A DNA stretch of 64,000 nt from Heterobasidion occidentale (taxonomy: Eukaryota > Basidiomycota > Agaricomycetes > Russulales > Bondarzewiaceae), in assembly GCA_039111635.1 (NCBI GenBank), contig JBCAQO010000006.1, positions 2,666,001 through 2,730,000 on the forward strand. The letters run 5' to 3'. The notes below the pieces were generated by a model, which saw only the letters and a list, made by a program, of their open reading frames with translations, was not told where the DNA came from and did not search any database. A program made the translations under genes and the position numbers. This document shows positions 11,389-22,565 of this stretch, piece after piece (position 1 is the stretch's first letter; the number at the start of each line of letters is the position of its first letter).

Positions 11389-14300
11389 TCATTCCCAGTC
11401 GATGCGTAGGCCGATGGGGCCGATGGGCTGCGGGCCGATGGGGCGCGACACTTCGCGCTGGAGCCACTTGAGCGCGCGCTTGTCCTCGCGGAGGAGCGGC
11501 TCGAGCTGGTTGAGGCAGTTCTTGTTGTGGTCCTGCGGGGCGCGCGCGGGGCCGGGTCAGCGCGTGGCGCATGATCTGTGGCACAGAGCGGAGGGGGAGA
11601 GCGCGCGCGACACGCATACGCACCTTGAGCCACGTCTTTTCCTCCTTGGTGAGCATGCCCTCGTCGACCATGCGCGTCGAGATGGGCACGCAGGTGAGGC
11701 GCTCGAAGCCGAGCCAGATCGGCCCGTTGAACTCGCGCTTCGTCTGCACGTGTCGGACGACGAGCGCCGACTCGATGCGCACGCCCCACTGGTTCGGGTT
11801 GTCTGCGCGCGAGCGGGGGCAGGAGCGAACGGACAGTCGGTCAGCGAGCGTCGGAAACGAGGAACAGGGCGCCACGCACAGAAGCCCGGTTCGTTGGTGA
11901 TGACGTGCCCCGGCACGAGCTCGACGTCGTTCGAGAACGAGTGCGGGCCCTCGTGCACGCTCAGGAACGAGCCGACGCCGTGCCCCGTCCCGTGCTGCGC
12001 GACCGCGCCGAGGACGAGTCCACCTCCGCGTGAGCCTCGACCGCGTGCGGAACAGAGCGCGGGGGCGACGCACCATGTAGTTCAGGCCCTCCTGCCACAG
12101 CGCGCGCCGCGCGAGCACGTCCAGCTGGCGCCCCGTCGTCCCCTGCGGGAACATCGCGCTGTCGATCGCGATCTGCGGCCAGAGAACCAAACCGAAACCG
12201 TCGGGTGAGCACCAGATGACTGCGCGGCGGGGGACACACGCACGTGTCCCTGCAGCACGCGAGTGTACGCCTCGCACTGCTCCTCCGTCGGCCGCCCAAA
12301 GTGCGTCGTCCGCGTCGTGTCGCAGGTGCCGTCCCTGTAGTTCCCGCCCGAGTCGCTGCACGCACACAAACGCACACACCATGATCAGGATCAAGTCGGA
12401 GTAAGAGGCTCCGATGGAGGAGCGCACGCACTTGAGATACGGCGTGTCTTTGTCTATCAGCCGGCAGCCGTCCTTCAGCGGCGAATAATGCGGCAGCGCT
12501 GCCATAAAGCCAGCCAGCCATCAGCGCCCGCCCGCCGCTCCATCCGCGCCTCCACGCACGCGCGACGACGAGGACTCACATGCGTTCGGCCCCGACGCCG
12601 ATATATTCTCGTACGCGAGCATCATAAAATTCTTCGCCTTGCGCCTATACTCCGTGAGCCTGTTCGCAGCCTCCCACTCGGACACGGCGTACCCGCCCGC
12701 GAGGCGCTCCTCGAGCCACGCGAGCATGCGCACGAAGCACGCGCCGTCGCGCAGGTGCGCGCGCTTCAGGCCCTGGATCTCGACCTCCGTCTTGACAGCG
12801 CGCAGCGCGTCGACGACCGGCGGGAGCACCGTGAAGCGGAAGTGCGTGAGCATGAGCGAGAGCGCGTACGACGTCTGCGGGGAGATGACGACCTGCTCGC
12901 GTGCGTGCGTGCGTGGGCGCGTGCGTGCGTGGGCGCGCCGGCGGGGGTCGTGCGTCAGCGGGGCAGCGGGCGGACAGGGAACGGAGGCGCGGCGCACCTT
13001 GCCCTCGCCCCACTCGCGGCGGCGCACGAACGCCCATACGTCGTTATAGTCGCGGGTCTCGACGCCGAGCTTCTGGAGGTACTCGCCGACGGGGCGCTCG
13101 ATCTTCGCGAGCTCGACGAAGAGCACCGCGCGCGCGGCGGACACGTACAGGTACGCGAAGAAGAGCGGGTTGTATGGGATGTCGTCGCCGCGGAGGTTCA
13201 GCGTGTACGCTGCGCGGCCGGCGCGCGCCGGTCAGTCTGGGTCCGGGGCGGGCGGAGGGAGGTGGGGTGGGGTGGGGTGAGATGGCACGCACCGATCGAC
13301 TGCAGCGACGTGATAAGCGTCCCCGTCTGCCGCTGCGCGGGCGTCGGCGGCGCCTTGGAGTAGGACGGCACCGAGGGCGGCAGCGCGGCGAGCCAGTCGC
13401 GTATCTCCGCCAGCTTCCGCGCCGCGTCCTTGCCTGCGCCGCGCGCGCGGCGATCGAAAACGGCACGGTCAGCCTCGCGGGTCTCCGAAAGCGGCACTCT
13501 CTCCCGCTCTCCCGCTCTCCCGCTCGCTCACACGAGCGAGCGAGCAAGCGCGAGAGCAAGGGAGAGAGGGAGAGGGAGAGAGATCCACGCACCCGTATAC
13601 TCGATCGGCTGCACGTACACCGGGCTCTTACTGCGCGCCGGGCGCCCCTTCCACAGGAGATCGACGAGGTTCTGCGGCGGGAACGCGAGGCGCGCGTTCT
13701 TCGGCGCGAGGCGCGCCTGCAGCGCCGCCGCCTTCTCGTGCGCGACCATGCGCGCGTCGAGGCCGATCTTGGAGTCTTGTGCGCGGTCCTGCGGGCGGCG
13801 CGGGGGCGGCGCAGGAGTGCGGATCGGAGGCGGGCGGTGAGAACGCAGAGGGAGGGAGGGGAGAGGGACGCACCACGAGCCACTCGATCCAGTCGGTCGG
13901 GCCATCGGGCGCGCCGGCGGGGATGAGGATCCAGTTATCGTCGAGCTCGCCGCGCGCCTGCAGCCAGTAACGCGAGTCTGTGATCAAGTAGGCGTTCGAC
14001 TTGGACACGATCGCTTGCCCCGCGGAGCCTGTGAACCTGCGCGCCGGCGCGACGAGGCGAACGTAGGGAAGGGAAGGGAAGAGGAGAGAGAAAGGGAAGG
14101 GGAGGGCGTAAGTAGAGGGTCAGTGAGGCGGGGAGGGAGGGCGCACGTACTGGGAGATCCACTCGCGGCGCTTATCGCCCGCCGAGACGTACTCGGACTG
14201 ATGCGCGTCCTCGGACGGGATCACGCTGCTCGCGCCGCCATCCGCCATCCGCCATCCACCATCCATCAGCGCGCCGCCCCACCACCAACAACGAAGAAAG

Positions 14301-15279
14301 ACCGCGGCACGCACTAATAATCCAGCCCGTCCTTCGCCATGAGCTTCCTGAGCTCCTCCAGCCTCTCGCGCGTATCCTCGACCTCGCGAATGGGGTCGAC
14401 GTAGCCTTCTTTACGCTCGAGCGCAGAGCCGACGAGCGTGCTCGCGGCGTCGCTGTCCTGGAACGAGGGCCAGCGCGAGACCTTGCTCGCCTTGGTGCCC
14501 TGGGACGCTTTAGAGTCCTTGCTGTCCTTGGAGGCTTTGGAGTCCTTGCTGTCCTTGGAGCCCTGCGAGACCTTCGAGCGCTGCGAGACGTGGCGCGTAG
14601 GCGCCTGCGCCTGCGTAGGCTGTGGTGGCGGTGGCGGGGCGGCGACACGCTCGCGCTCGCGCGGGGGCGGGACGGGGAGCGGCGGGAGTGCGTCGGCGCC
14701 GTAGACGGGGAGCATCGTCTCTGACGACGAGCGCGGGGCGGCGACGACCATGGCGAGGAGGGCCTCCTTCTCCTTCTCCTTCGTGCGGCCGATGCCCCAG
14801 CCGTAGCCCCAGTTGCGCAGCGCGAGGAGGCCCCCGGGGGCGATGGGGGCGGTGGGGGCGGTGGGGCGGCGGGAGAGCTTGGAGTGGGTGCGGTCGAGGG
14901 TGGGGAGGTGGGCGGGGACGGCGTAGGATTCTGTGTCCTCGGTGAGGGCGAGCTTGTCGTCGCCGCCACCTGCGCCTGCGCGCGGGCGCGGGTGCGAGTG
15001 GAAGGAGGAGTGGGAGAAGGAATCGGGGGCGCGGGCGAGGGCGAGGCGGGAGGGGGTGGCGTCTGTGACGGTCGCGGTGGGGGAGTAGGAGGCGGATCGG
15101 TGGAGGGAGCGCGAGGCGTGGGAGGGGTAGCCCGAGGCGGACTGGGAGGCTTGGGAGGGCCGGGAGCGCAGGGACGACTTTTCGTCGAGGAAGAGGGCTT
15201 GCTGCTTTGCCTTTGACTTGCGCGTGAACGGGAGGCACAGCGGCGGCGGTGGCGGCGGTGGCGGGGGCGGGGGCGGCAT
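11389..15279 (-). CDS. Aminopeptidase P (Xaa-Pro aminopeptidase, M24B) with long disordered N-terminal extension
   Basis: Thirteen exons read from 15279 down: 14315-15279, 14151-14225, 13874-14036, 13593-13788, 13293-13433, 12998-13209, 12580-12892 (or 12895), 12432-12498, 12244-12355, 12074-12172, 11880-11994, 11624-11802, 11389-11532; about 927 aa. It removes an N-terminal residue preceding proline. The creatinase-like domain begins at [12 protein letters not shown], and the pita-bread domain carries all five metal ligands: D and D in [17 protein letters not shown] in [10 protein letters not shown] in NEPGFY and E in VRIES. Family members are about 610-650 aa. The first ~320 residues are extra: poly-Pro directly after Met, then Ser/Lys/Asp-rich repeats such as [13 protein letters not shown]. 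No internal start is obviously better, but the true start could be near residue 300 (RLEELRKLM). Confidence 0.93.
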
Positions 15280-15560
15280 TGTGGTGGTGGGGGAGCGGAG
15301 GGGAGGGTGCGATGCGAGGGGGCGAGGAGGAGTGCAGCGTGTATGTAAGAGGGCAGGCGATGTGTGCAGTCGCGCGATGAGTCAGCACTTCGATTCGCTG
15401 CCAGTCGATCCGAGTCGCTTCTAGCCCTCACGCTGCTTATCCCCTTCCCCACACTCCTCTCCCACAGCACAGCACCCTCCAGCGGCATGTACTATGTATG
15501 AATGCAGCAGCGAGCGCCTCCACGCACACTCCGTCAGCTGTCGCCACGGCGAGGCGCACG
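15280..15560. other. Aminopeptidase P promoter side, up to the transposon
   Basis: GC-rich upstream region of the minus-strand aminopeptidase gene. The KDZ element begins about 290 bp upstream of its ATG and may have displaced part of the promoter. Confidence 0.5.
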
Positions 15561-15568
15561 ACCCCACC
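15561..15568. repeat. Target-site duplication, left copy (ACCCCACC)
   Basis: The eight bases ACCCCACC abut the left terminus GGGATAACCGC. The same eight bases follow the right terminus at 22558-22565. An 8 bp duplication is what is described for Zisupton/KDZ elements. Confidence 0.85.
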
Positions 15569-16176
15569 GGGATAACCGCTGATGAAAGCACGCGGGTTAC
15601 AATACCCCCCTCTCGCGCTGGTTGAACCACCCACGTCTGACACGGGTTATGTTATTAGTAATATAGCCCGGAAACCCAGTCGGAGTTTGGAGTTTGTCTC
15701 TTCATCATAACCGCAACCTCTCGTCGTCGTTGTCGCCTACGACCGCTGCCGTCGTCGTCATCGTCAGCATCGACGGAAGCGTTGGGCACCTAGCTCACAT
15801 CATCACTCCTCTCCTTGGGCAGCCTCAAGGCTTCACTGTCCGTACTCGTTCCCTGTGCGCTCGCCTCCCTTTTCGACTTTCTCTCGTTCTCTGCTACTTT
15901 CCCTTCCGCATTCTGTTGCATCGTCGCTGTCGTCGCTCTCTCTTGCATTGCTACTGTCATCCCCCATCCCACTTGCTATTCCTGTGTGGCAGTACATCTG
16001 CCATTGTTGTCCGGTCACTTCTCGTGCGACGCGCTCTCTTACTTCTTTATGTCACGCAAAGGTGGGTTACTTACCCCCTTTCATTCTATGACTCACCATG
16101 AACTTTAGCACCCACTTGTCGGCGTGGTTGTATGGCACTGATGGGCAACCAGCCCCACTTCGGGGGCACAAATGTC
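15569..16176 (+). repeat. Left terminal inverted repeat of the KDZ element
   Basis: About 608 bp, starting GGGATAACCGC and ending GGGGGCACAAATGTC. The reverse complement matches 21947-22557 almost base for base over the whole length, with only scattered differences (for example in the CATCATC tract near 15702). Confidence 0.9.
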
Positions 16177-16863
16177 GGGATAACCGCTGATGAAAAGACA
16201 CGGGTTACAATACCCCCTCTCGCACTGGTTGAACCGCCCCCGTAAAACACGGGCGATGTGTTTAGTCATATATCCCAGTGCTCGCCGGTCGGAGTTCTAA
16301 TCCACTCTTTCTCTTCAACCACCACCTCCCTTCACTTCTTGCGACCACCGCCGCCATCGTCAGCGTCGACGGGAGCGTCGTCGGCGCCACGGCTCGTGTC
16401 ACCGCCTTGGGGGCGGACTCTCGCCGTCTCGATTCTCCGGCATTGGTTGCGCGCCGATTTCGCTTTTCATCTCACTTTGACCGCTTTCCCTCCTACTTTC
16501 TGTCGTCCTCGCTCTCCTTGCATCATACCATCATTGCCTATCCAACCGTCACCACATATGGTGCCTGCATAATGCATTGCTCATCTATTGGCTATCGTAC
16601 AGCCCAAGCGCCACCTATCATCCATTGCGCCATCATAGCATTGACTGCTGAGATATCAACCGATCTTGTAGCATGCCCGGAGGAACAACATAAATATAGT
16701 TATGTCCTCCCTCTGCGTAAACCTGCATTTACTGATCTTTATGGTTCCACATGGTCGATCCAAATACTTTCCGTCGCGATTACACTGCAATGAGGTTTTG
16801 CAGACCTTATGCTTCGTGCATCTCCGCGCGCTCGAAATCAGGTGTGTCGCTTACAGCGTTATC
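16177..16863 (+). repeat. Internal end-like module B
   Basis: It starts with GGGATAACCGCTGATGAAAA directly after the left inverted repeat and is a diverged relative of it (687 bp). The last ~110 bp (from CATGGTCGATCC to GTGTCGC...GTTATC) resemble the end of module C rather than the end of the left repeat. Confidence 0.75.
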
Positions 16864-17522
16864 GGGATAACCGCTGATGAAAGCACGCAGGTTACAATAC
16901 CCCCCTCTCGCGCTGGTTGAACCACCCGCGTCTGACACGGGTTACGTTATTAGTAATATAGCCCGGAAAGCCGGTCGGAGTTTGGAGTTCATCTCTTCAT
17001 CATCAACCATAACCTCTCGTCGTCGTTGTCGCCTTGACCGCTGCCGCCGCCGTCGCCGTCAGCGTTGACGGAAGCGTTGGGCGCCCAGCTCGTGTCATCA
17101 CTCTCCTCCTTTGGCAGCTTCAAGCTTTGCTGTCCGTACTCCTTCTCTGTGCGCGCGAGGCGCACCTCCTTTCGGGCGGCTTCTCTCGTTCTCTATAATC
17201 GCTTCTCCATCCTGCACTGCGTAGGCAGTGCTCTCTTTTCCATGGCCTCAGCATTTCCACCATACGTTGTACTGTAGCATCGACTCTCCCCTGGGACTTG
17301 ATCCGGTAGTACGACCATAGGCATGTCAGCGACAGTATGTTCATATTGCTCTTTGTGATATCATATCCACTGATCCCATTCATCCACATGGTCGATCCGA
17401 ACACTTTCCGTTGCGATTAGATATGATATAGCAGATGACACGAGCGCTTGACATGTATCACATATAGGGCCAGAAAATGCTTTATGCGTGCCACGATCAG
17501 GGTGTCGCTTGTAGCCGTTATC
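16864..17522 (+). repeat. Internal end-like module C
   Basis: It starts with GGGATAACCGCTGATGAAAG and tracks the left repeat for about 300 bp (CGTCGTCGTTGTCGCC and flanking sequence). It ends with CATGGTCGATCC and GTGTCGCTTGTAGCCGTTATC, as module B does. It lies immediately upstream of the transposase leader, so it may be the original left end of this element. Confidence 0.75.
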
Positions 17523-17624
17523 GATACATGACCTGACAACGTTTTGCTCCAGTATTATATTGCTGTGCATTCAGCTCCTTGTCCCTCCTCCCCTTTCGCT
17601 TTTCCACGCTGCCAGTCCACTCCG

Positions 17625-20460
17625 ATGACCTCTCAATCAAAGCACCATCAGCGAAAGGCGAGCACTGTGAAAGTCAGGACATTGGAGCTATCAGAAGTAG
17701 ATGTGCCCCAACCTACTCAGAGTCGTCTTACTCGATACCCTGCAGCACCGGATCATCCAGAACTAACTGCCTCACAACCTCGTCGCACTAGCAGTCGTGT
17801 TATCCAATATGGTGCCGACAGTACTCCTGTTCCTCCCGTAAAGCGACCAAGGGTTGACGACGGTCCTGGTCGGATGCTATTGCCTTGACAACGACACAAG
17901 CTGATGTCGTTCCACGTGTACTGACGCAGACGTCTTCTGACCCTATGGTCACAGACCTCGGACATGATGATTTGTTACTTGCTGAGAGCTACGGTGTAGA
18001 CGTTGTGGCATTCGATGCCATGTCTGTGGATGCCGACAGTGTCGTAGCCGATGATGTGGCTGGCCTACTGGCATGCACTTACTTAAGGTTGGGGTATCTT
18101 TTTCGCCTCGACACATATGCTTTCGTGTTACAAGATTGGGATAGTGTGAGGACGAGTCTCTGAAGGCAACGTGGTGTCTTCGTGGCTTGCTACTATGTTG
18201 GCTACTAACCACGAGCATTTGCAGATTGGCTCATACTATCATCTTCTCCGCTTGCCTCGAGGCCCTGCGCAGTATGGCATAGCATGCAACTGTCCACGAT
18301 GGAAGGCGCATCACAGTTGCATCCATCACCGTGTTGTGAACACATTCTCGCGGGAGCTCGTTATGTTTCATTCCATTGCATCCTCTCCCCTCCCATTGGC
18401 TGTGTTGGTTGATTGCACGCCTTTCAACGACATGTACATCTTCTCATGCTCTTCGTCTCTGGGTCGTTATGAGTCGGGCAAGCGAGTCCTCGTCACAATG
18501 CATCGTGATGGCAGATGGCACTGTCAGTCTTGCCGATATTCTGACAACTGTAAGCATAAGCCACATGCCATTGAGTTTGCTATCGAGGCCAAAATGTTAT
18601 CTGGGTCAGACCAGTCCCTGCCTCGCGATAAACATCTCGGAAGTGAAGCTTCCGATAAAGAAAATATGTTGCTCATGAAAGCTGGTGGTCGAGACGATGG
18701 CTTGGGTCTACAAGGGTGCATTTCGCATACATCTATCCCTCCGCCACGCTGGTGCTCGTTGCCTCATGAAGCTTCACTCTACGCTCCTCGTCTCAGTACC
18801 GATAGCTTGCATTTTGTTCTAGGAGTTGCGCCTCGGTGCTGCTGTGGCTTTGAACCACAGACCAATGGAGGATTTATCTCGCAGTCTGCTACAGTCTTCG
18901 GCTTTACAAACAAATATGAAGCAACCATTGATGTGCTGCCATGCCCAGTCTGCTGTCATTGGCGACGCCTCGTCGGTCCAGACTTAGGAAATATTGGTAT
19001 ATTCAACTGGAATAACTTGCACTTGTTCACACATGAATTGTTCAATGCATTCACTAGTGCCTTCACAACCTCCGAGACTCCATTCTCAGCTTTCTGTGCA
19101 ACAGTTCGGCATAGCTACGAAGAGCACTCTCTCGGAAACAAATTTTGCTCTGATGAAACCTTTGTTCGGGCCTGGTTTGCATTTGTACGGCTTCAAAAAC
19201 TAGACAGCGGAATGGCTTGTCCAACCTGTGGACCAAATCCAAGCGTCGTGATTGCAGATGGAGTCAGTCTTGGCACACATAGCTCAAAATTGACCGCTGT
19301 GGTGAAACCACCGACATACACTGACCAGTCGAGTGAAGTGATTGATTCAATCTCTACATACAAGGCTCGTCAATTGCCGGCCATCATCGAGGCTGATATT
19401 CGAGGAGGTGTCAATAAATTTCTCGATGCTACTGCTACTACTCTACCTGGTACCGAGCTCCATTATCCGGACTGGGCCAAGCTTTGTGCGAAGTATTCAG
19501 ACCTTGCAAACTTCATCATTCTCTCGCATAATAGAGCATTGAGTGCTCGAGTTCAGAAGGCATACCGAAGTCTTCTTCGTCAGATTGCTGCACCAGATAT
19601 TGTTCTACAGCTGGTACCATATGCGGCCATTGAACCTCTCGAAAACTTTGCTTTAACAGGTATAGCTGCAAGTTGGCTACAATCACTTTGTCCGGCTTTT
19701 GGTGTCGTTATAAATGCTCATGTCGAGGAGACAACCCAGATGCCATTACAAGTATTATATGTTGCCAAATGGCTGGCCTCTCGGGCATCCGAGGTCTATA
19801 ACCGCTTAGCACAACATGACCCCAGTCCCCCGGTTTTACTTCAAGAAGATAACTGGAATGAGACAGGAACATGCTACGGGCTTTCTCCAATCCGAACACG
19901 CAGAGTCTATAGCAAACTTCAGTATGACCATAAACCACATGATCTTGATGTCGACGAGATGGGTGACTGCAAGAAGTTCTACAAGACCTATTCACGAAAT
20001 AACCTTACTGGCGGAATACTGGTGCTTTGGTGCACACACTCTATTTGTCTTGGCTTTCATTCAATTCCTACTGCGGAGGGTCGGAACGACGTGTTCTCCG
20101 CCATATATACTCATTTCCCACAAGCTCCGAAAATCATTGTATATGATTTTGCTTGTCAACTCGCACCCTACTGCTTTGTGCGAGAAGCACGATATTTTCG
20201 TGACACTCGATTTCTTATTGATGAGATGCATGCGCACGATCATACGCTGTGGTCAAGCCTGCTTTGCAAGTAACCTAATGCAGTTCGACGAGAGGATACG
20301 GTCAATAAATACAAGTGCTGCAGAGTGTGGAAACAAGGGTGTCAACCGTATTCGAAAGACTGTGAGCTTTATGACTTACGAGCATGCAGTTGTGTTTACC
20401 AAGGCCTACATGGATGTATGGAATCGAGCTGTTATCAGACGGATTATGGACAAGATATGA
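17625..20460 (+). pseudogene. KDZ transposase with cysteine-cluster domain, frame-broken near 20241
   Basis: The first exon from ATG 17625 is a basic leader (MTSQSKHHQRKASTVKVRT). The spliced model joins about 17922-18145 and 18225 onward. A zinc-coordinating region follows (CNCPRWKAHHSC, WHCQSCRYSDNCKHKPH), then CPTCGPNPSVVIADG, a CxC5/CxC6-like signature accompanying fungal KDZ transposases. The catalytic core includes MGDCKKFY, LVLWCTHSICLGFH, IIVYDFACQLAPY and DEMHAHDHT. After HDHT the expected CGQACFASNLMQFDE continues only in another frame (20241-20247), with two bases too few or one too many. The final block SAAECGNKGVNRIRK to the stop at 20460 is intact. A 3' intron cannot explain the break because no GT-AG pair fits. 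Confidence 0.85.
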
Positions 20461-20578
20461 CTATACTGATCTTGATTAATTATCATACTGATAGTAGGTG
20501 TAAGTACATTATGTGTTCATCACAAGCATCAAGCTAGGTACTGCAATTATGAATGATGGAAATATCAACGACTTATTA

Positions 20579-21871
20579 TTACAGCATAGTAGCCTGCACT
20601 GATACCATATTCTCTAGTTGTGCAGCCTGAGCATTAACTCGTGCTGCTTGAGCATTAACGTCGGCTTCATGAGCCTTTAACTTAGCTTCTCGTACTTCAA
20701 TCTCTCGCCTCAACTCAAGTGCATTATTGACCTCCACATTTACCTGTCTCATCTGCTCCTGTGTTATCTGTTGCTCTCTCGCGAATGTACAAATCATCGC
20801 ATGCAGATCATTAACAAAATCATTCCGACCCAAATCATCGAGCACCTTGCGTAGATTCCCTGAAATGTAACTTTTCGAAGCCCCTTTTGGATGCAGAACT
20901 GTTTCGGGCCTGTCACCTTAGATGTATAAGTAACAGCATGGTTATCTCGTACAAGGACTCACCGAGAAACATAAAGAAAAATATATGGCCTTGTTGTAAG
21001 GTCGAGTTTGTATGCCTAGAAGAATATCTCAGTAATTTCGAAAAAAACTCGCAAGATAGCTTACATAGTCTAGCAATACTTTCATTCGATCGGAATGAGC
21101 ATCTGTTCGCCGTTTTGCATCGATAGCAAATGCTGGGAGTTCTGTCAAGGTTCAAATAATCAATTGCCGATATAAGCGCATGATGATTTCACGTACTCCG
21201 TTTCTTGCTCGTCGAGTCATTAGCACACTTCCGCTTCGGTCCTCGTCCCAAAGGATTTGAGCTGTTGTTGACAGCAGGCTCTCTATTTGACGACACATCA
21301 GTATCAGTAGCCTCAGGCCGCTGCCCTAAAAGGGTAGCATCCAGCAGAGAATCCGAGATGGATGATAGTGCCTGGGCATGATGAGATAAATTAGGCGAGG
21401 GTACTATAGACGGAACCGCGAGCCTAGGCCCTTCAATTGCAGCCACCTCAAATGGATAGTCCACAAGCATGTCCGATCCGAACTCAAGTTGATCATCGGA
21501 TGTTAACGCTGCAAAAGGATCTAACAGATAGAGTGCGTCATTGACCGTGGAAAAAGGCCCCCATCGAGACTTACCATTTGCAGGAACAGGAAGACTGTTG
21601 ACGAGGGCATTCCAGAATTCCATGGGCATCAATCCACTCTCGCTGTCATCTCCTATCGACAATGAGGGGTATGCAGGTAAGGCCATGGTCTCATCAAAAT
21701 ATGGGAAACTCGCACTCGTTGAGAGAAATGGTGCTGGCACCACGGGAGCAGGCACAGCTGGTGTTAGCGATGAAGGAGAATTAGATGCTGGATTGGTTGT
21801 TGCGTTCGATGAGGGCAGTGGCAAGTTTTCGATTGGCTGGACCGGTGATTCTGTCGACTCCGCATGCACAA
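20579..21871 (-). CDS. KDZ-element accessory protein, acidic/NLS and coiled-coil
   Basis: Antisense to the transposase, inside the element. The main exon (about 21189-21871) encodes a Pro/Ser-rich acidic region ending in a basic patch (GPKRKCANDSTSKKR). A second exon around 21067-21136 gives AIDAKRRTDAHSDRMKVLLDY. The last exon (about 20579-20860) encodes DDLGRNDFVNDLHAM and then a heptad-like stretch (EIEVREAKLKAHEADVNAQ). The 5' start is not resolved; the main exon opens with a splice acceptor at about 21872. Function is unknown. A nuclear oligomeric DNA- or transposase-binding role is an inference from the basic patch and the coiled coil. Confidence 0.6.
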
Positions 21872-21946
21872 TCTGTTATACCTACATCAAGATCAGTTAC
21901 CAATGTAAGTCTGCAGGAAGACTTACCGATGCATGTTTTCGGAAGG

Positions 21947-22557
21947 GACATTTGTGCCCCCGAAGTGGGGCTGGTTGCCCATCAGTGCCAATACAACCAC
22001 GCCGACAAGTGGGTGCTAAAGTTCATGGTGAGTCATAGAATGAAAGGGGGGTAAGTAACCCACCTTTGCGTGACATAAAGAAGTAAGAGAGCGCGTCGCA
22101 CGAGAAGTGACCGGACAACAATGGCAGATGTACTGCCACACAGGAATAGCAAGTGGGATGGGGGATGACAGTAGCAATGCAAGAGAGAGCGACGACAGCG
22201 ACGATGCAACAGAATGCGGAAGGGAAAGTAGCAGAGAACGAGAGAAAGTCGAAAAGGGAGGCGAGCGCACAGGGAACGAGTACGGACAGTGAAGCCTTGA
22301 GGCTGCCCAAGGAGAGGAGTGATGATGTGAGCTAGGTGCCCAACGCTTCCGTCGACGCTGACGACGACGACGACGGCAGCGGTCGTAGGCGACAACGACG
22401 ACGAGAGGTTGCGGTTGATGATGAAGAGACAAACTCCAAACTCCGACTGGGTTTCCGGGCTATATTACTAATAACATAACCCGTGTCAGACGTGGGTGGT
22501 TCAACCAGCGCGAGAGGGGGGTATTGTAACCCGCGTGCTTTCATCAGCGGTTATCCC
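21947..22557 (-). repeat. Right terminal inverted repeat of the KDZ element
   Basis: Inverted copy of 15569-16176. It ends GCGGTTATCCC at 22557. It also contains the leader side of the antisense accessory gene. Confidence 0.9.
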
Positions 22558-22565
22558 ACCCCACC
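22558..22565. repeat. Target-site duplication, right copy (ACCCCACC)
   Basis: Directly follows the right terminus and is identical to 15561-15568. Confidence 0.85.

Larger units (their letters stand above)
15569..22557. mobile_element. KDZ (Kyakuja-Dileera-Zisupton) DNA transposon, complete ends
   Basis: A 6989 bp element with ~610 bp nearly identical inverted ends (15569-16176 and 21947-22557), both beginning GGGATAACCGCTGATGAAAG, and a perfect 8 bp target duplication. It carries a plus-strand transposase with a cysteine-cluster region and a KDZ catalytic core, and a minus-strand coiled-coil gene. Near-identity of the long ends and the exact duplication point to recent insertion. The transposase has one frame break, so this copy is probably non-autonomous now. 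Left of the transposase are two additional end-like modules (16177-17522). It lies upstream of the aminopeptidase P gene. Confidence 0.87.

Noticed and set aside
10824..12505. Large minus-strand ORFs (10824-11789, 11297-12505)
   Set aside because: They run through introns of the aminopeptidase gene or its 3' flank in the wrong frames.
12488..13926. Long plus-strand ORFs across the aminopeptidase gene
   Set aside because: Arg/Ala-rich antisense frames created by high GC; no domain signature.
14172..15488. 438-codon minus-strand ORF over the aminopeptidase first exon
   Set aside because: Pro/Ser/Arg-rich shadow frame in GC-rich DNA. The frame from 15279 continues correctly into the catalytic exons.
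18164..18224. Frame break between the two N-terminal blocks of the KDZ transposase
   Set aside because: An intron from GTGAGG (18146) to TTTGCAG (18224) joins them in phase 0, so no mutation is needed.
21541..22054. Plus-strand ORFs at the right end of the KDZ element
   Set aside because: Shadows of the minus-strand accessory gene and of the terminal repeat.
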